Shown here: one piece after another, positions 19,205 to 29,653 of the stretch
Numbering within the stretch: the first letter of the stretch is position 1
How the letters are laid out: every line of letters starts with the position of its first letter
NCBI GenBank assembly: GCA_024509875.1
Contig: JAMPIV010018952.1
Coordinates: forward strand, 62,001 to 126,000
Direction: 5' to 3'
DNA: 64,000 bases
Source of the DNA: Oreohelix idahoensis
Lineage: Eukaryota; Mollusca; Gastropoda; Stylommatophora; Oreohelicidae
Translations under genes and position numbers: made by a program
The notes under the pieces: model-generated
Told to the model about the DNA's origin: nothing
The model's input: the letters and a program-made list of their open reading frames with translations, nothing else
Databases searched by the model: none

Positions 19205-21110
19205 ACAATGATATACTCCAGCTTTCTTCTTCTCATGACATGCCCAAAGTAAGTGGATTGCTTCCTTCTTACATGAGGAATAAGCTTTGTTTGGGCATTG
19301 GCCTCTTTCAGAATATCCTCATTGCTATTTTTAGTTGTCCATCATATTTTTAACATTCTTCTTTAAAACCACATCGCTGTGGCCTTCAATGCTTTTCCTA
19401 CTCGTTTACTAATTGTCCATGACTCACTTCCATATGTCAGGATTGGGTCTAAATAGCACTGAAGAACTCTCTTTCTTACTTCCATTGACAAAGATTTGTT
19501 GCGTAAAATACCTTTAATTTTATATTAACGCTGTGTGCGTGTTGGGTTCCTTTTTTTCTTTCATAAACGAAGCATGTGTTGACAAATCACGCCACACCTG
19601 TGTAGTTGAAATTCTGAAATTATTTATGAAAACAGTATTCCACTGCAGCCCAAATCATTGATTTGCTTGTGCATAGATATTGTGTCTTTTCTGTGCTGCA
19701 TTTCAATTTCTTAGCACTTCTGGTTAAGCCATGCTTCTTTTGCTGTTTTGCATGTACTTACTATTTCCTTTAGTCTGTGATATTATTCTTTTTTTTTTGC
19801 TTCTTCTTCCTTCTTGCATCCATCAGTTGTAGAATTTCATCTGTCATCCATTTCTTCTTGGCAGTCCTCTTTATTTCTGGTATGATTTCTTTTGATGTTT
19901 GTGTTGATTCATGTAGCTTTTTCTATTGCATTGCACCTATTCTGTATTCTAATGTTATATCTTCCACTCATTTCCTTATCTGATTTAAGTAAGGCTGAGT
20001 CCAAGTTTTTTAAGCTTACTTTACTTGCTTCAGTTTTATTCGGAGTTTTCCCATTACTGGAACATGGTTGCTGTTGCAGTCTGCTCCTGGCCTAGTTTTC
20101 ACAGATTTCAAACCGTTTCTTAATCTCCTGTGTATTAGTATGTAATCAATCTGATTATGAACATTGTTCCCTGGACATTTTCACGTCCGAAAGGCGTCTA
20201 AGAAGCTATTTAAACCAGGTGTTCTTGCCCACTCTATCAGTATGTTACCTCTCTCATTTTTTCTCTGAGACCATAACCACCAGTCACACCATCCACTTTT
20301 TTTATCCAGCTTTTGCATTGATGTTTCCAAGTACAATAATTGTCTTATGGGATTTGCATTGCGTTATTGCCACATCAAGTTCATTGTAGAATGTGACCAT
20401 TTATTCTTATGTACTATCCACCATTGGTGCATATATTTGTATAAAATTGATATTAAGTGGTCTACCATTCAGTTTAAGTAACAGGACGCGCTCTGATATT
20501 GCCAAAAATCCCTTTACTGTTCTTGCTCTTTTTGCATCTAAAATTAAGCCATACTTCTCTTTCATGTTTATTTCCTCCAGAATAAATGTTTGTGCAGTTG
20601 TCAGACTATATTGCACATGTTCCGGTATATTACAGTTCACACACATTTACATTCATTCTTTTCATCATTTCCATCATGGGACCCCAAGATGCAGCAATAG
20701 TGAATGCAGTCAGCGACCCATAGCTGTACTGCTTGCATCAGGACCAGCGAACCAGAGCTGGTCAAGACCGCACTCCACCTCCACGTGGTGGTCCTGGAAA
20801 CAGTCTGCAGCAGTGCAGTCTGGCTGAGCGAGTGCGGATCGCAATGGGAAGGCAAACCCGGTCCCTAAAAAATGCCGTGCTGAAGTCGGATGTGTCGACC
20901 GAAAGGTGCAGATATCACAGCTTAGGCGCAAACAGACACAACGCAACCACCGTCCTTTTCAGGGCGAACGAAGAAGAAGAAGAAGATTTCCATCATGATG
21001 TTATCTAATTCACTATTTTGCTTTACTTTACTAACATTCCAAGTTTCTATGGTTAAGCTATCCTTAATTCTAATTTTGCTGACAGTAGCTTGATGACGGT
21101 CGGTTATCAC
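19205..21110 (-). mobile_element. LINE family 7, decayed, with SINE B inside
   Basis: Minus-strand non-LTR remnant. At 21110-21000 is an endonuclease start (DSLTIETWNVSKVK). After the SINE B insertion, the stretch 20646-20407 gives KEKYGLILDAKRARTVKGFL and NINFIQIYAPMVDST, and further stops interrupt GNINAKAG- and NQIDYILIH-like motifs. The C-terminal RT piece lies at about 19530-19205 (LTYGSESWTISKR). The middle is largely deleted, and there are many stops. Confidence 0.65.
20679..20985 (+). mobile_element. SINE family B, full copy with clear duplication
   Basis: 307-base SINE flanked by the 12-base duplication ATTTCCATCATG (20667-20678 and 20986-20997). It ends in CGAACGAAGAAGAAGAAG. It is inserted in LINE family 7. 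The (GAA)n tail resembles that of the family 1 LINE, but the sequence before it differs. Confidence 0.88.
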
Positions 21111-21297
21111 CTGTAGCGCATGATGCTCCTACCGGACGATAAAGTTGTTTTGATTCATTATTGTACAAGGGACAATACCGCGGTAATTTTCCACTGCTTT
21201 CCGTGTGTACAGTTGTTTCCTATAGCATTTGACTAAAAAGTCTAACTGGCAAAGTAGTTGGGGAAAGAAGTTATTTCAGTTGTCTTTCTTTCATCAC

Positions 21298-21438
<141 letters not shown>

Positions 21439-21772
21439 TACTGGACAAAAGTTAAGGGCCACCATTCAGTTTAGACAAGGTTTATATAATTGATGGGCAA
21501 ACTAAGACAAGTGAATATGTCATTAAAACTGAGCTCAGAGAAATGTGTATACATTTCTGTGTGCACTAGTTTAATTTTTTTTTTAATGTCAAAAAACTGT
21601 GTCACTTTAACCCGCACGTAAAAATTGCCATTGTTGCTGCAAAAACTCGTGGTTTTTGCAACACGCCCCACTAGTTCAAAAGGTGAATAAGTGAGTTGAA
21701 TTTGAATGCACGTGGAAAATGATCATCGGTAAAGAGTGTTCACCGTTGGTATGCAATAACTCAGTATGACAA

Positions 21773-21961
21773 GTGGTCGAAATGATCACTGCATTAGCCA
21801 TGCCACCAAGGAGAAGTCTCAGCACTGTAGACCGTGGTCGAGCCATGGCATGCATTCAGGATGGTCAATCTGTTCATCATGTTGCAAGACGTTTAGCAAT
21901 GTCTCACTCTACCACTCAGAGACTTGAGAGATTTCAAGCTACCGGACATTTGGAAAATTGA
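21773..21961 (+). pseudogene. Tc1-like transposase N-terminal HTH remnant
   Basis: 62 residues with the paired-type helix-turn-helix of Tc1 transposases: LSTVDRGRAMACIQDGQSVH, then HVARRLAMSHSTTQRLERF and TGHLEN. The stop replaces the Arg that starts the usual RPRSGR linker. The DDE catalytic domain is absent. If made, the peptide could bind the inverted repeats without cutting them, but expression is not shown. Confidence 0.72.
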
Positions 21962-22003
21962 CCCTGCTCACGAAGAATTATATAAACCTTGTCTAAACTG
22001 AAT

Positions 22004-22345
22004 CTTCTTCTTCTTCTTCTTCCATCCTTAGCCATCAACCGGCAAAGCAGTATGTGGCCAGTACGCCTAGTGGCGTCTTAGGGCAACAACAAATTGATCG
22101 ATCTATCGCTGTTTCCACCACGCCTAGTGGCGACTTTGTGGAACAAAAACAGACCAAACAATCTATCATTGTTTCCGTAATCAGATTGGTTGGCAAGCAG
22201 GTGATCAGCCCACTGTGCGAAGTTTTTACGGGATGGGATAAACAGCCCCATGCCCATACCCTCCTTAGTCGCTTTTTACGACATGCGTGGTAGGGTGCAG
22301 TGTTACTATTCTTTGCTCCCCTTTCGGGCCCCGGTAACACACGGG
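22004..22345 (-). mobile_element. SINE family A, second full copy
   Basis: 342 bases, almost identical to 15912-16249, with a longer (CTT)n. A perfect 14-base duplication TGTCTAAACTGAAT flanks it (21990-22003 and 22346-22359). It is inserted in the right terminal repeat of the Tc1-type element. Confidence 0.9.
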
Positions 22346-22384
22346 TGTCTAAACTGAATGGCGGCCCTTAACTTTTGTCCAGTA

Positions 22385-22731
<347 letters not shown>

Positions 22732-22744
22732 TATATAATATACA

Positions 22745-22822
22745 CAATTTTTCAAGAGCCGCACGAGATGGCTCAAAGAACCGCATGCGGCTCGCGAGCC
22801 CCGGGTTCCCGACCACTGGTCT
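22745..22822. mobile_element. hAT-type terminus, fragment
   Basis: GGCTCGCGAGCCCCGGGTTC and CCCGACCACTGG resemble the end of hAT elements that insert with CAGTGGT termini. I see no partner end nearby. Confidence 0.4.
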
Positions 22823-22829
22823 AGACTCT

Positions 22830-23815
22830 CAACTGCTTTGTACGCCACTAAGACAGTTAGCTATATTTATTCTGTGGACAAGATAGCCAGTACAAGAAAA
22901 AGTATGTATTTTTCGAACAAACCAGGTATGTTGAACATTTAAGAATCTATTTTTGGTAGTACAAAATAGTGGACAAGATGACAGACTAACGAGTAGTATA
23001 GAAACTTGGGAAATCGTCAACCCTGGCGGTAGGTCAGTAATTCTCTAGATACACCAAGAAAATAAGCTGGCTCAGGGTTTAGACACATTTGACCCGGGAG
23101 CCATTTAAGTGGCTTCCGTATCTTTTGCTCCTATCCATTTTACCTTGGATAAAACAACAAATTTGTTTATGCATATGAACATTTAAAAAAATTATTTCCA
23201 AACAACAACAAAAGCGTTTGTTTGGGCCAAACCCACTTTTCTGCTTGGGACTGAAAGAGATAAGAACATTTTGAAAATACAATGTTTACGTATGAGCAAT
23301 TTTGATGGCAGCAAAAATAGTAACAACAGTGGTTCTCAAGCTATGACCACCATGACCACTAGAGACAGTTAGAAATACGGAGACAACGAGAGTGAGAGAG
23401 AGGGCGTCAAATAAAAGTATTACCTACTGAGATTTTGCTGTACAAGACTGCCAACCTTAGTGGAAGGTTGTACATATCATTTATTTCAACCCTTTGATTC
23501 TCTCATGTAAATAAAGTTCAACGTTATTTGCTACTGCTGTCCGAGTGGAGTTAATCATCGATATTTGAGATCATCCATCACTTGCCAGTTGTGAACTATT
23601 GTTGTTATAGTGAGAAAGAAGTCATCCTAACACTATCAAACATAAATGAACTGCCTGCTGTACGATCAAAACGAGGTAGAAGTAGGGTATAGTAGACAAC
23701 CATCCCCAACGGCCACAGGGGCCCCATGTGTGCGTGGGACCTGATTGTGGCTAGTACACTAAATCAGTCCGCGGCCGGCACTGCCTGTAAATATTCTAAA
23801 AATAAGTCACAAAAC
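22830..23815. other. Unique-looking spacer
   Basis: No coding signal or known repeat. It includes a GA-rich patch at about 23390-23410 and a GC-rich stretch at 23700-23780. Confidence 0.5.
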
Positions 23816-23821
23816 CCTCAA

Positions 23822-24187
23822 TGGGGAGCCGCGCTAGCGTAGTGGTTACAACACCGCTCTGGCGACCGGGTGATACAGGATCAAACCCGGGCGACGGCAT
23901 TTGAGGATTTTTCGTCGACCGGGATTTGGACTGGATTAACTCGAGACCTGGCGAGAACATTTGAAGGAGTGTCGTCGACCAGGGACTGGCGGCTCCTGAG
24001 CCGACCCAGCTGCAATGGGTACCTCCGAAATCGGCGAGTATTTGCCTGAATGGCGAGGGACACCTGTCTCTGTACAAGAAATAAAGGGATACTCACGTAA
24101 AATCAATGTCAGGCTAGACATAAAATAATAACCTGAGATTTCGCCTCGAGTATTAGCGGGCGAACGGAAAAAAAAAAAAAAAAAAAA
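23822..24187 (+). mobile_element. tRNA-SINE family D, full copy
   Basis: tRNA-like head with A box TAGCGTAGTGG (23835-23845) and a near-B box GGATCAAACCC (23878-23888). The body carries TTCGTCGACCGGGATTTGG and a second GTCGTCGACCAGGGACTGG. It ends in GCGGGCGAACGG and a 20-base poly-A. AAAACCCTCAAT is duplicated at both sides. Confidence 0.88.
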
Positions 24188-24213
24188 CCCTCAATAACAA
24201 TATAGACTGGTCA

Positions 24214-24562
24214 CTGGAGCCGCGCTGGTGTAGTGGTTACCAAACTGTGCTGGCGACCGGGTGACCGAGAATCAAACCCGGGCGAGGACATGTGAAGATT
24301 GTTCGTCGACCGGGATTTGGACTGGATTAACTCGATCCCTGACGAAGACATTTGAAGCAGTGTCGTCGACCAGGGACTGGCGGCTCCTGGGCCTACCCAG
24401 CTCTAATGGGTACCTCCGAAATCGGTGAGTATCTCCCTGAATGGCGAGGGACACCTGTCTCTGTACAAGAAAAAAAGGGACACTCACGTATAAATCAGTC
24501 TCATGTTAGACATACTAACCTGAGATTTCGCCTCGAGTAATAGCGGGCGTACGGAAAAAGAA
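24214..24562 (+). mobile_element. tRNA-SINE family D, second copy
   Basis: Same structure as 23822-24187, about 90% alike by eye. A box TGGTGTAGTGG, body with two GTCGACC blocks, end GCGGGCGTACGG followed by a short A/G tail. The short duplicated blocks in this family explain the extra tandem unit in the copy at 15181. Confidence 0.87.
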
Positions 24563-24744
24563 GAGTTTGGCATGTTTGTTGTTGTTGATGACCTGTGCTC
24601 CTTTGGAAGCTGATAAGCATTGATAATGGTGATTGAGACGCTAACACGACCTTGAGATAGTGGAGAAAGAGAATTATAAATCCCAGAGGAACAAACAGGA
24701 GGATCGTACGGAGAACACAGAAGAAAGAAAGCAGTGGCTTAGAT

Positions 24745-24840
24745 CAGTGGTTCTCAGCGGGGGTCATGCCATATTTATATGCGGCACGGTAAGATGGTAA
24801 AGTATCTTTATTCCAGCTACCAGTGACTATCGTGGGAGCG
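24745..24840 (+). mobile_element. hAT MITE end, related to 59527-60036
   Basis: Begins CAGTGGTTCTCAGCGGGGGT and continues GCGGCACGGTAAGATGGTAA. This matches the right end of the hAT-type MITE at 59527-60036 (read on the minus strand). The other end is missing. Confidence 0.6.
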
Positions 24841-24879
24841 CACAGAGGTAAATGAGGCTCAGAAGTGGTCCATCCATGG

Positions 24880-25760
24880 CTCAAGAAATTATTAAAGAAA
24901 AGTACAACCCGAAGGAGTGGACACACGCATACACCGATGGATCCGCAGAGGGGGCAGTAAAGAATGGTGGATGAGGCATTTTCATAAGATTCCTAAATTG
25001 AAAGATCATCCGAAAGGCCTTCTCAACCGGAAAGATCTCCTCCAATTTCAGGGCAGAAGCTTTGGCACTACTACAAGCTCTGAAAATCCTCACCAGATCA
25101 GAACAGCAGCCACCAGTTAAGATAGTAATCTTCACTGACTGTAGATCACTATTAGAAAACAGAAGTGATAACGTGATGAATGAGATCAGATCTGAGCTTA
25201 ACATCATCCAAAGGTCATCAACCATTGACCTTCAGTGGTTACCCTCCCATTGTGGAATGGCTGGAAATGAGAGAGCAGATGTTCTATCAAGAAGTGGCAG
25301 TAAAATGGAACAGTACAGCCACCCACTGCCCTATCGAGAAGCAAAAACCATCATCCACAACAAGTACAAAAATCAGTGGAAGGAGGAAGGGGAAATATAC
25401 AGCAGAGATTACCCAATCCACCAACTTAGACACCAACAGACCACCATTCTCCGCCTGAGAACTGGCCACTGCAGACTACTTGGACATCTCTATCGCCTCA
25501 GGATATCCCTCACAAATGAATGTCCATGTGGAACTGGAATCCAGACCCCCGAACACATTCTCCAAAACATGTCCAACCCATGATGACCTGCGACGTGTGA
25601 CCTGGCCAAGGGGTGCTGAGCTCCAGCAGAAGCTATGGGGCTGCCGCGCTGACCTGGTAAAGACTGTGGACTTCGTCATAGCGACAGGCCTGCAGATTTA
25701 GCATGACAACAAACTGAACGCAGAAGAAGTGGTCCACGAGCAAAAAAAAAAACAAAAAAA
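24880..25760 (+). mobile_element. RNase-H-bearing LINE, 3' end
   Basis: 3' terminal part of a non-LTR element of the RNase-H-containing group (I/Jockey-like or allied clades). The first RNase H motif AYTDGSAEGAV is in another frame at 24925-24960; the rest is in the open stretch 25062-25583. A 3' A-rich tail (25743-25768) follows. Fragments of the same family occur at 57110-57560 and 62840-62970 on the minus strand. Confidence 0.75.
25062..25583 (+). pseudogene. LINE RNase H domain and C-terminus
   Basis: 173 residues. The RNase H active-site motifs IFTDCRSLL and WLPSHCGMAGNERADVLS are intact; the first Asp motif lies upstream, out of frame. A C-terminal region with a Cys motif follows (LRTGHCRLLGHL, NECPCGTGIQTPEHIL), a typical zinc-like tail of this group. 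The frame ends early at 25583 relative to the similar sequence that continues to about 25700. The enzyme would remove the RNA strand during element copying. Confidence 0.78.
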
Positions 25761-25802
25761 CAAACAAAGGTTGAGAATATATGGCTTACATAAAGCTATC
25801 TC

Positions 25803-26910
25803 CTTTTGACAGTATACATAGGGACAGTTTATGGAAAATGCTGAGGGCTTGTGGAATTCCAAGCTGCATGGTGTCAATCGTAAAAAGCCATTGTGCCGGC
25901 TTTGCGTGCGGCATTGGGCGGAGCGGCTTGGCCTTTGGGGTGGGGACGGGAGTGCGACAGGGATGCCCCTTGTCGGCCACTCTGTTTTTAACAGTCGTGG
26001 ACTGGGTGGTGCGCCAGGCGACGGGGGGCGGTCCAGGAGGAATAAGATGGACTACATTTTCTACATTGGAAGATTTGGAATATGCAGATGGCGTTGCGCT
26101 GCTGGCGCATTCGCATCGGCGCGTCCAGGGGGAGACGGATGGAATTGGTGGGTGTGGCCGGCGGGTGGGCTTGGACATCGGCCTAGGGGGGGCGGAGGTC
26201 GTGGCGCTCGGTGTGAGCGGCCCTGGGCCCATGTGTGGGGGATCGGCTGCTGGAGCAGACGGGTGCCTTCGCGTGCCTGGGATACGTGGTGGCACCGGGC
26301 GGCGGAGCGGGCGGGGACATCAACAACAGAATGAACACAGCAAGAACAGCCTTTTTTAGTTTAAACAACATCTGGGGGTCCTCTCAGTACAGCACAGGCA
26401 CAAAATTGGGATTATATCAGAGCTGTGTGCTTTCTGTGCTTCTCCATGGCGCGGAGAGCTGGAGAGTTACAGAGAAGGAAATGTTGAAATTGTCCTCTTT
26501 TCACACAACATGCCTAAGAGAAATTCTCCGAATCTTTTGGCCGAATATCATCACCAACCAGGATCTGCTTACTCGGAGCAAGCAAGAGGACATGCACACC
26601 ATCATAGCTGGCGGACGCTGGGGCTGGGTTGGCCATGTCCTCGGGGGAGACCCCGGTGCCATCACGGGAGCAGCTATGCTGTGGGCCCCTGGGGGAGGGT
26701 GGGAGAGAGGCCGACCGAAAACAACTTGGCGGAGGACTGTGGAGGCTGAGATGCAGGGAATGAACCAGAGTTGGGGCACTGTACGAAGGATGGCCGCCGA
26801 CCGAGCAGGGTGGAATCAATTTGTTGTTGCCCTACAAGACACCACCAGGCGTAATGGCCACTGACTGCTTTGAAGGTCGGCTGCTAAGGATCAAAGAAGA
26901 AGAAGAAGAA
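25803..26910 (+). mobile_element. LINE family 1, 5'-truncated, A-to-G hypermutated copy
   Basis: 1,108-base 3' part of the RTE LINE, flanked by the 11-base duplication AAAGCTATCTC (25792-25802 and 26911-26921) and ending in (GAA)n. Against the full-length copy, the coding strand shows dense A-to-G changes from about 25830 to 26320, and again near 26390-26420 and 26600-26810. A hand count over 25812-26312 gives about 90 A-to-G against some 25 of all other types. The blocks between, and the flanks, look normal. The RT active site reads YADG instead of YADD. The open frames at 25781-26359 and 26235-26864 are overlapping pieces of one frameshifted gene. Confidence 0.88.
26235..26864 (+). pseudogene. 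RT C-terminus of the hypermutated LINE copy
   Basis: 209-residue open stretch covering the thumb and C-terminus: [20 protein letters not shown], then FHTTCLREILRIFWPN, WGWVGHVLGGDPGAITGAAM and [20 protein letters not shown]. It ends RRNGH and a stop 51 bases before the tail. Compared with copy B, many Lys, Arg(AGA) and Asn codons have become Gly or Glu-like codons through A-to-G changes. Not functional alone. Confidence 0.82.
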
Positions 26911-27328
26911 AAAGCTATCTCGGTACGGGAACCCACGGCGAAATTCTACTAACAACAATAATGAAAAGCCCCGGACTGAGTTACGGAGGTGGGGTGGTCA
27001 ATTCTCTGCGCCATTGTTCCAAATGAATTAATGACTTTTACGAAACAGTGTTATAGCCTAGAGGCCCTTCTTGGTTTAATACGGCCCGGGGGAGTGGGGG
27101 GTGGTGTTTGCCTCAAGCTTTAAAAGGACAGTAGGAAAGTTTAGGGGAATAAAATGCTGGTTTTGTCTCGTTTTGAACCCAATAGACTGCCTTTTTCTTT
27201 TCTTTTGATTTTGTTGTTGTTGCTTTGCTGTGATGTGTAGAGTGACAGAGTTCACCAAGTTTTATTTTATTTTCTTACCCACAGACCATACTCGCTGGCC
27301 ACTTTTACGTGGGTTCTATTGGTTGATC

Positions 27329-27565
27329 TACGAATGCAAAACAACAGAATACCATTGCAGGCACTCACTTGGATTCCTGAGGGTATGAGGAAAAAAGGAA
27401 GACCAAAAGAAACACTCAGAAGAACAATAATAAGAGAAGGAAGAACGTTGGGATTAAACAATGTGCAAGAGCTAAGAGGAGTGGCGTCACAATGTACAAC
27501 CTGGAGAGCACTGGTTTCTGCCTTATGCGCCGTGTTTGGTGCTTAAAGAATTTATTATTATTATT
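27329..27565 (+). mobile_element. LINE family 4, short 5'-truncated copy
   Basis: The last 72 codons of family 4 RT (LRMQNNRIPLQALTWIPEG to CAVFGA) and the (TTA)n tail. The 12-base duplication TATTGGTTGATC flanks it (27317-27328 and 27566-27577). It lies about 550 bp upstream of the MEPCE start. Confidence 0.9.
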
Positions 27566-27737
27566 TATTGGTTGATCAAAGCTTCTTTTTTCCTGCAGTA
27601 AATTCGACTTAACTAAGTATATGGGTTTTCCACACATTTTCCCTTACTGTTTCTTTAAAAAAAAAAAAGCATTTATGTCATAACGGATTTTTTGGGGGTT
27701 TATTATTAGCTGATTGTATCTCGTACAGATATAATTT

Positions 27738-27785
27738 CTCCCGGAAGTTAACATCCCACAATGCACTTACTTACGCATGCGTTTA
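27738..27785 (+). promoter_or_regulatory. Candidate MEPCE promoter block
   Basis: A dense run of housekeeping-type motifs: CCGGAAG (ETS-like, 27741-27747), CCCACAATGCA (27755-27765, similar to ZNF143/Staf half sites) and the palindrome ACGCATGCGT (27773-27782, NRF1-like). There is no TATA box. The block is 340-370 bp before the start codon, which suits a TATA-less promoter. Motif identity is by eye. Confidence 0.4.
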
Positions 27786-28083
27786 GCATTTTGCAGAAGA
27801 AGCTTCGAGTAGACATGAGCTCTACGACAGATTAAAAATGATGTAAAAGTATCTTTCTCTTCTGGAACGGTTCATACACTGTGTGGTGACGAATAATAAC
27901 TTAGAAGTGCCTGTAATTGAGATAAATATATTTTGTGCGTATCAGCTTGGACTGAGGAATTATTTTCAACTCTTGTTTACATCGGGAGCTCGTGAAATTA
28001 AAAGCCACCAGGGGGCGCTTTTAGCTGTTTACCTCCGAGCTTCCTTCTCTCTTTCAATTTACGTTCTTTCTTATAATTATGTT

Positions 28084-28137
28084 ATGGTAAAAGCCTTCGG
28101 AATAGGCGCAAACTATGGAGAAAGAAGACACTGTTGA
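28084..28137 (+). other. Upstream ORF overlapping the MEPCE start
   Basis: An ATG at 28084 opens 17 codons in another frame, and its TGA at 28135-28137 lies past the main ATG (28115). If the transcript starts upstream, this could lower initiation at the main start. The main ATG has A at -3 and G at +4. Confidence 0.35.
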
Positions 28138-29653
28138 TCCACCAGAATCCAGTAATGAACATAAGCAGTCATATTTCCCCGAGATAGAGGCATCCGACTG
28201 TGCTGAACCGTCCGCTGTAGTCGTAGAGGAGACGAACAGGTATGACAAACCAGTTCCACCAAATTACAGGTTAATGGAATATGAGCCCAGTGATGCTAAC
28301 TGTCAGAAAATATCTGTAGCAGACAGCGATGACAAAAGTAAACCTGACGTGTCCTTAAAAGAGGAGAGAGAGAGGAACTATGAGTCAGAACCAGTACCAA
28401 TGAAACAAATTGAATCCAGAAAGAAGTTAAAAAACCGGACACATTGGAATCATCAAGGAAAAACTATGTTTCCAAGGAGCCATAGTGTTTCAAAGGAAAT
28501 GAGAGAATTGTCAAGAAAGCATGCAATATTAGAAAAAAATTTAAAAATTGAGGGATTGCCAGAGCCACCCCCAAAGTTGCGGAAGAGAAGACTTTCTATT
28601 AGCTCAGGTATTGCGAGACCTCATGAAAAAGATGCCCCCTCATTCAAGAGAAAGAGGCTAGTATCTGTTGATACCAGACCTAAAAAAGACCACATGCCAA
28701 AGTGGGAGTTAATGGGAGGAGATGCAAATGACCCTTTAAACCTTAATGGCCTAGCGAATAGTGAGGAAGGCAGACTCTTAAATTTGAAAACACCAGAAAG
28801 CTCTCCCATGCCAACTCCAGATTTTAGGAAGATTGTTTATGTGAAAGTCCCACCCAACATTGAGGATCCATTGAACTTGGAAGGAAAGCATGATCAGAGA
28901 GTGATAGATAAGATGTTGAACTCAACAGTTAAGAAACGTCACAGGTCAAAGAAAAAGAAGCATGATGATAATTACCAGCATGGGATGACAGATACAGGTA
29001 ACTCTGCAGCTGTGCAGATGTGTACAAGTAATTCAACAGAAGCAGCTGTGATTGAAGTAAAGAAGGCAGAACCTGATTCTCAGATTCTTTCAGAAGGTGC
29101 AACAGAAAATATTGAAACAAAGACTATTGAAACTTTGTCCACGCCCACCAAACCCGCCGCACTGGGTGTTAGTAGATCTAGGTCAAGGTCAGTTAGTATG
29201 AGTCCTGATAGAAAGTTTAGACGACAGCTGAGTGGTAGCAAAAGGAAAGCTGGCCCAAATGAACCCAACAAATTTCCAGAAAAACCTAAATTTACTTTGG
29301 GAAATTACAACAGATACTATGGCTATAGAAATAAAGACCATGTGCCGGACCCTCGGCTCCAGTATTTTGATCCATCCTGGTTCAAGGGCAAAGATGTCCT
29401 TGACATTGGTTGCAATGTGGGTCATATTACCTTGGCAGTAGCAGAACATTTCCAACCTCACAAAATTCTGGGTATGGACATTGATGGGAAACTCATTCAG
29501 GCAGCTCGACAGAATATCCGACACATGCTGAGTCTGAGAAGAAAAGATTCAGCCAAATTTCCAAGAGTTTTTGAGATGACAAGGGGTCCACTAGAGGCCC
29601 ATCCTTTGATGGGATTATCGGACAACTTTCCAAATAATGTTTTATTCTTGCAG
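28115..29653 (+). CDS. MEPCE: MEPCE exon 1
   Basis: 513 codons, phase 0. It holds the basic N-terminus: the nuclear-type KRRLSISS and [10 protein letters not shown] clusters at about 155-195, then the DPLNL motifs at about 208 and 252. [14 protein letters not shown] basic run lies near 275, an [13 protein letters not shown] stretch near 355, and the start of the methyltransferase with motif I and [16 protein letters not shown] follows. It ends FPNNVLFLQ before GTAAGG. The human protein has the same FPNNV-F sequence before its GNYV. Confidence 0.95.

Noticed and set aside
25786..26295. 169-codon Pro-rich minus-strand frame
   Set aside because: Antisense to the A-to-G hypermutated LINE; high GC removes stops by chance.
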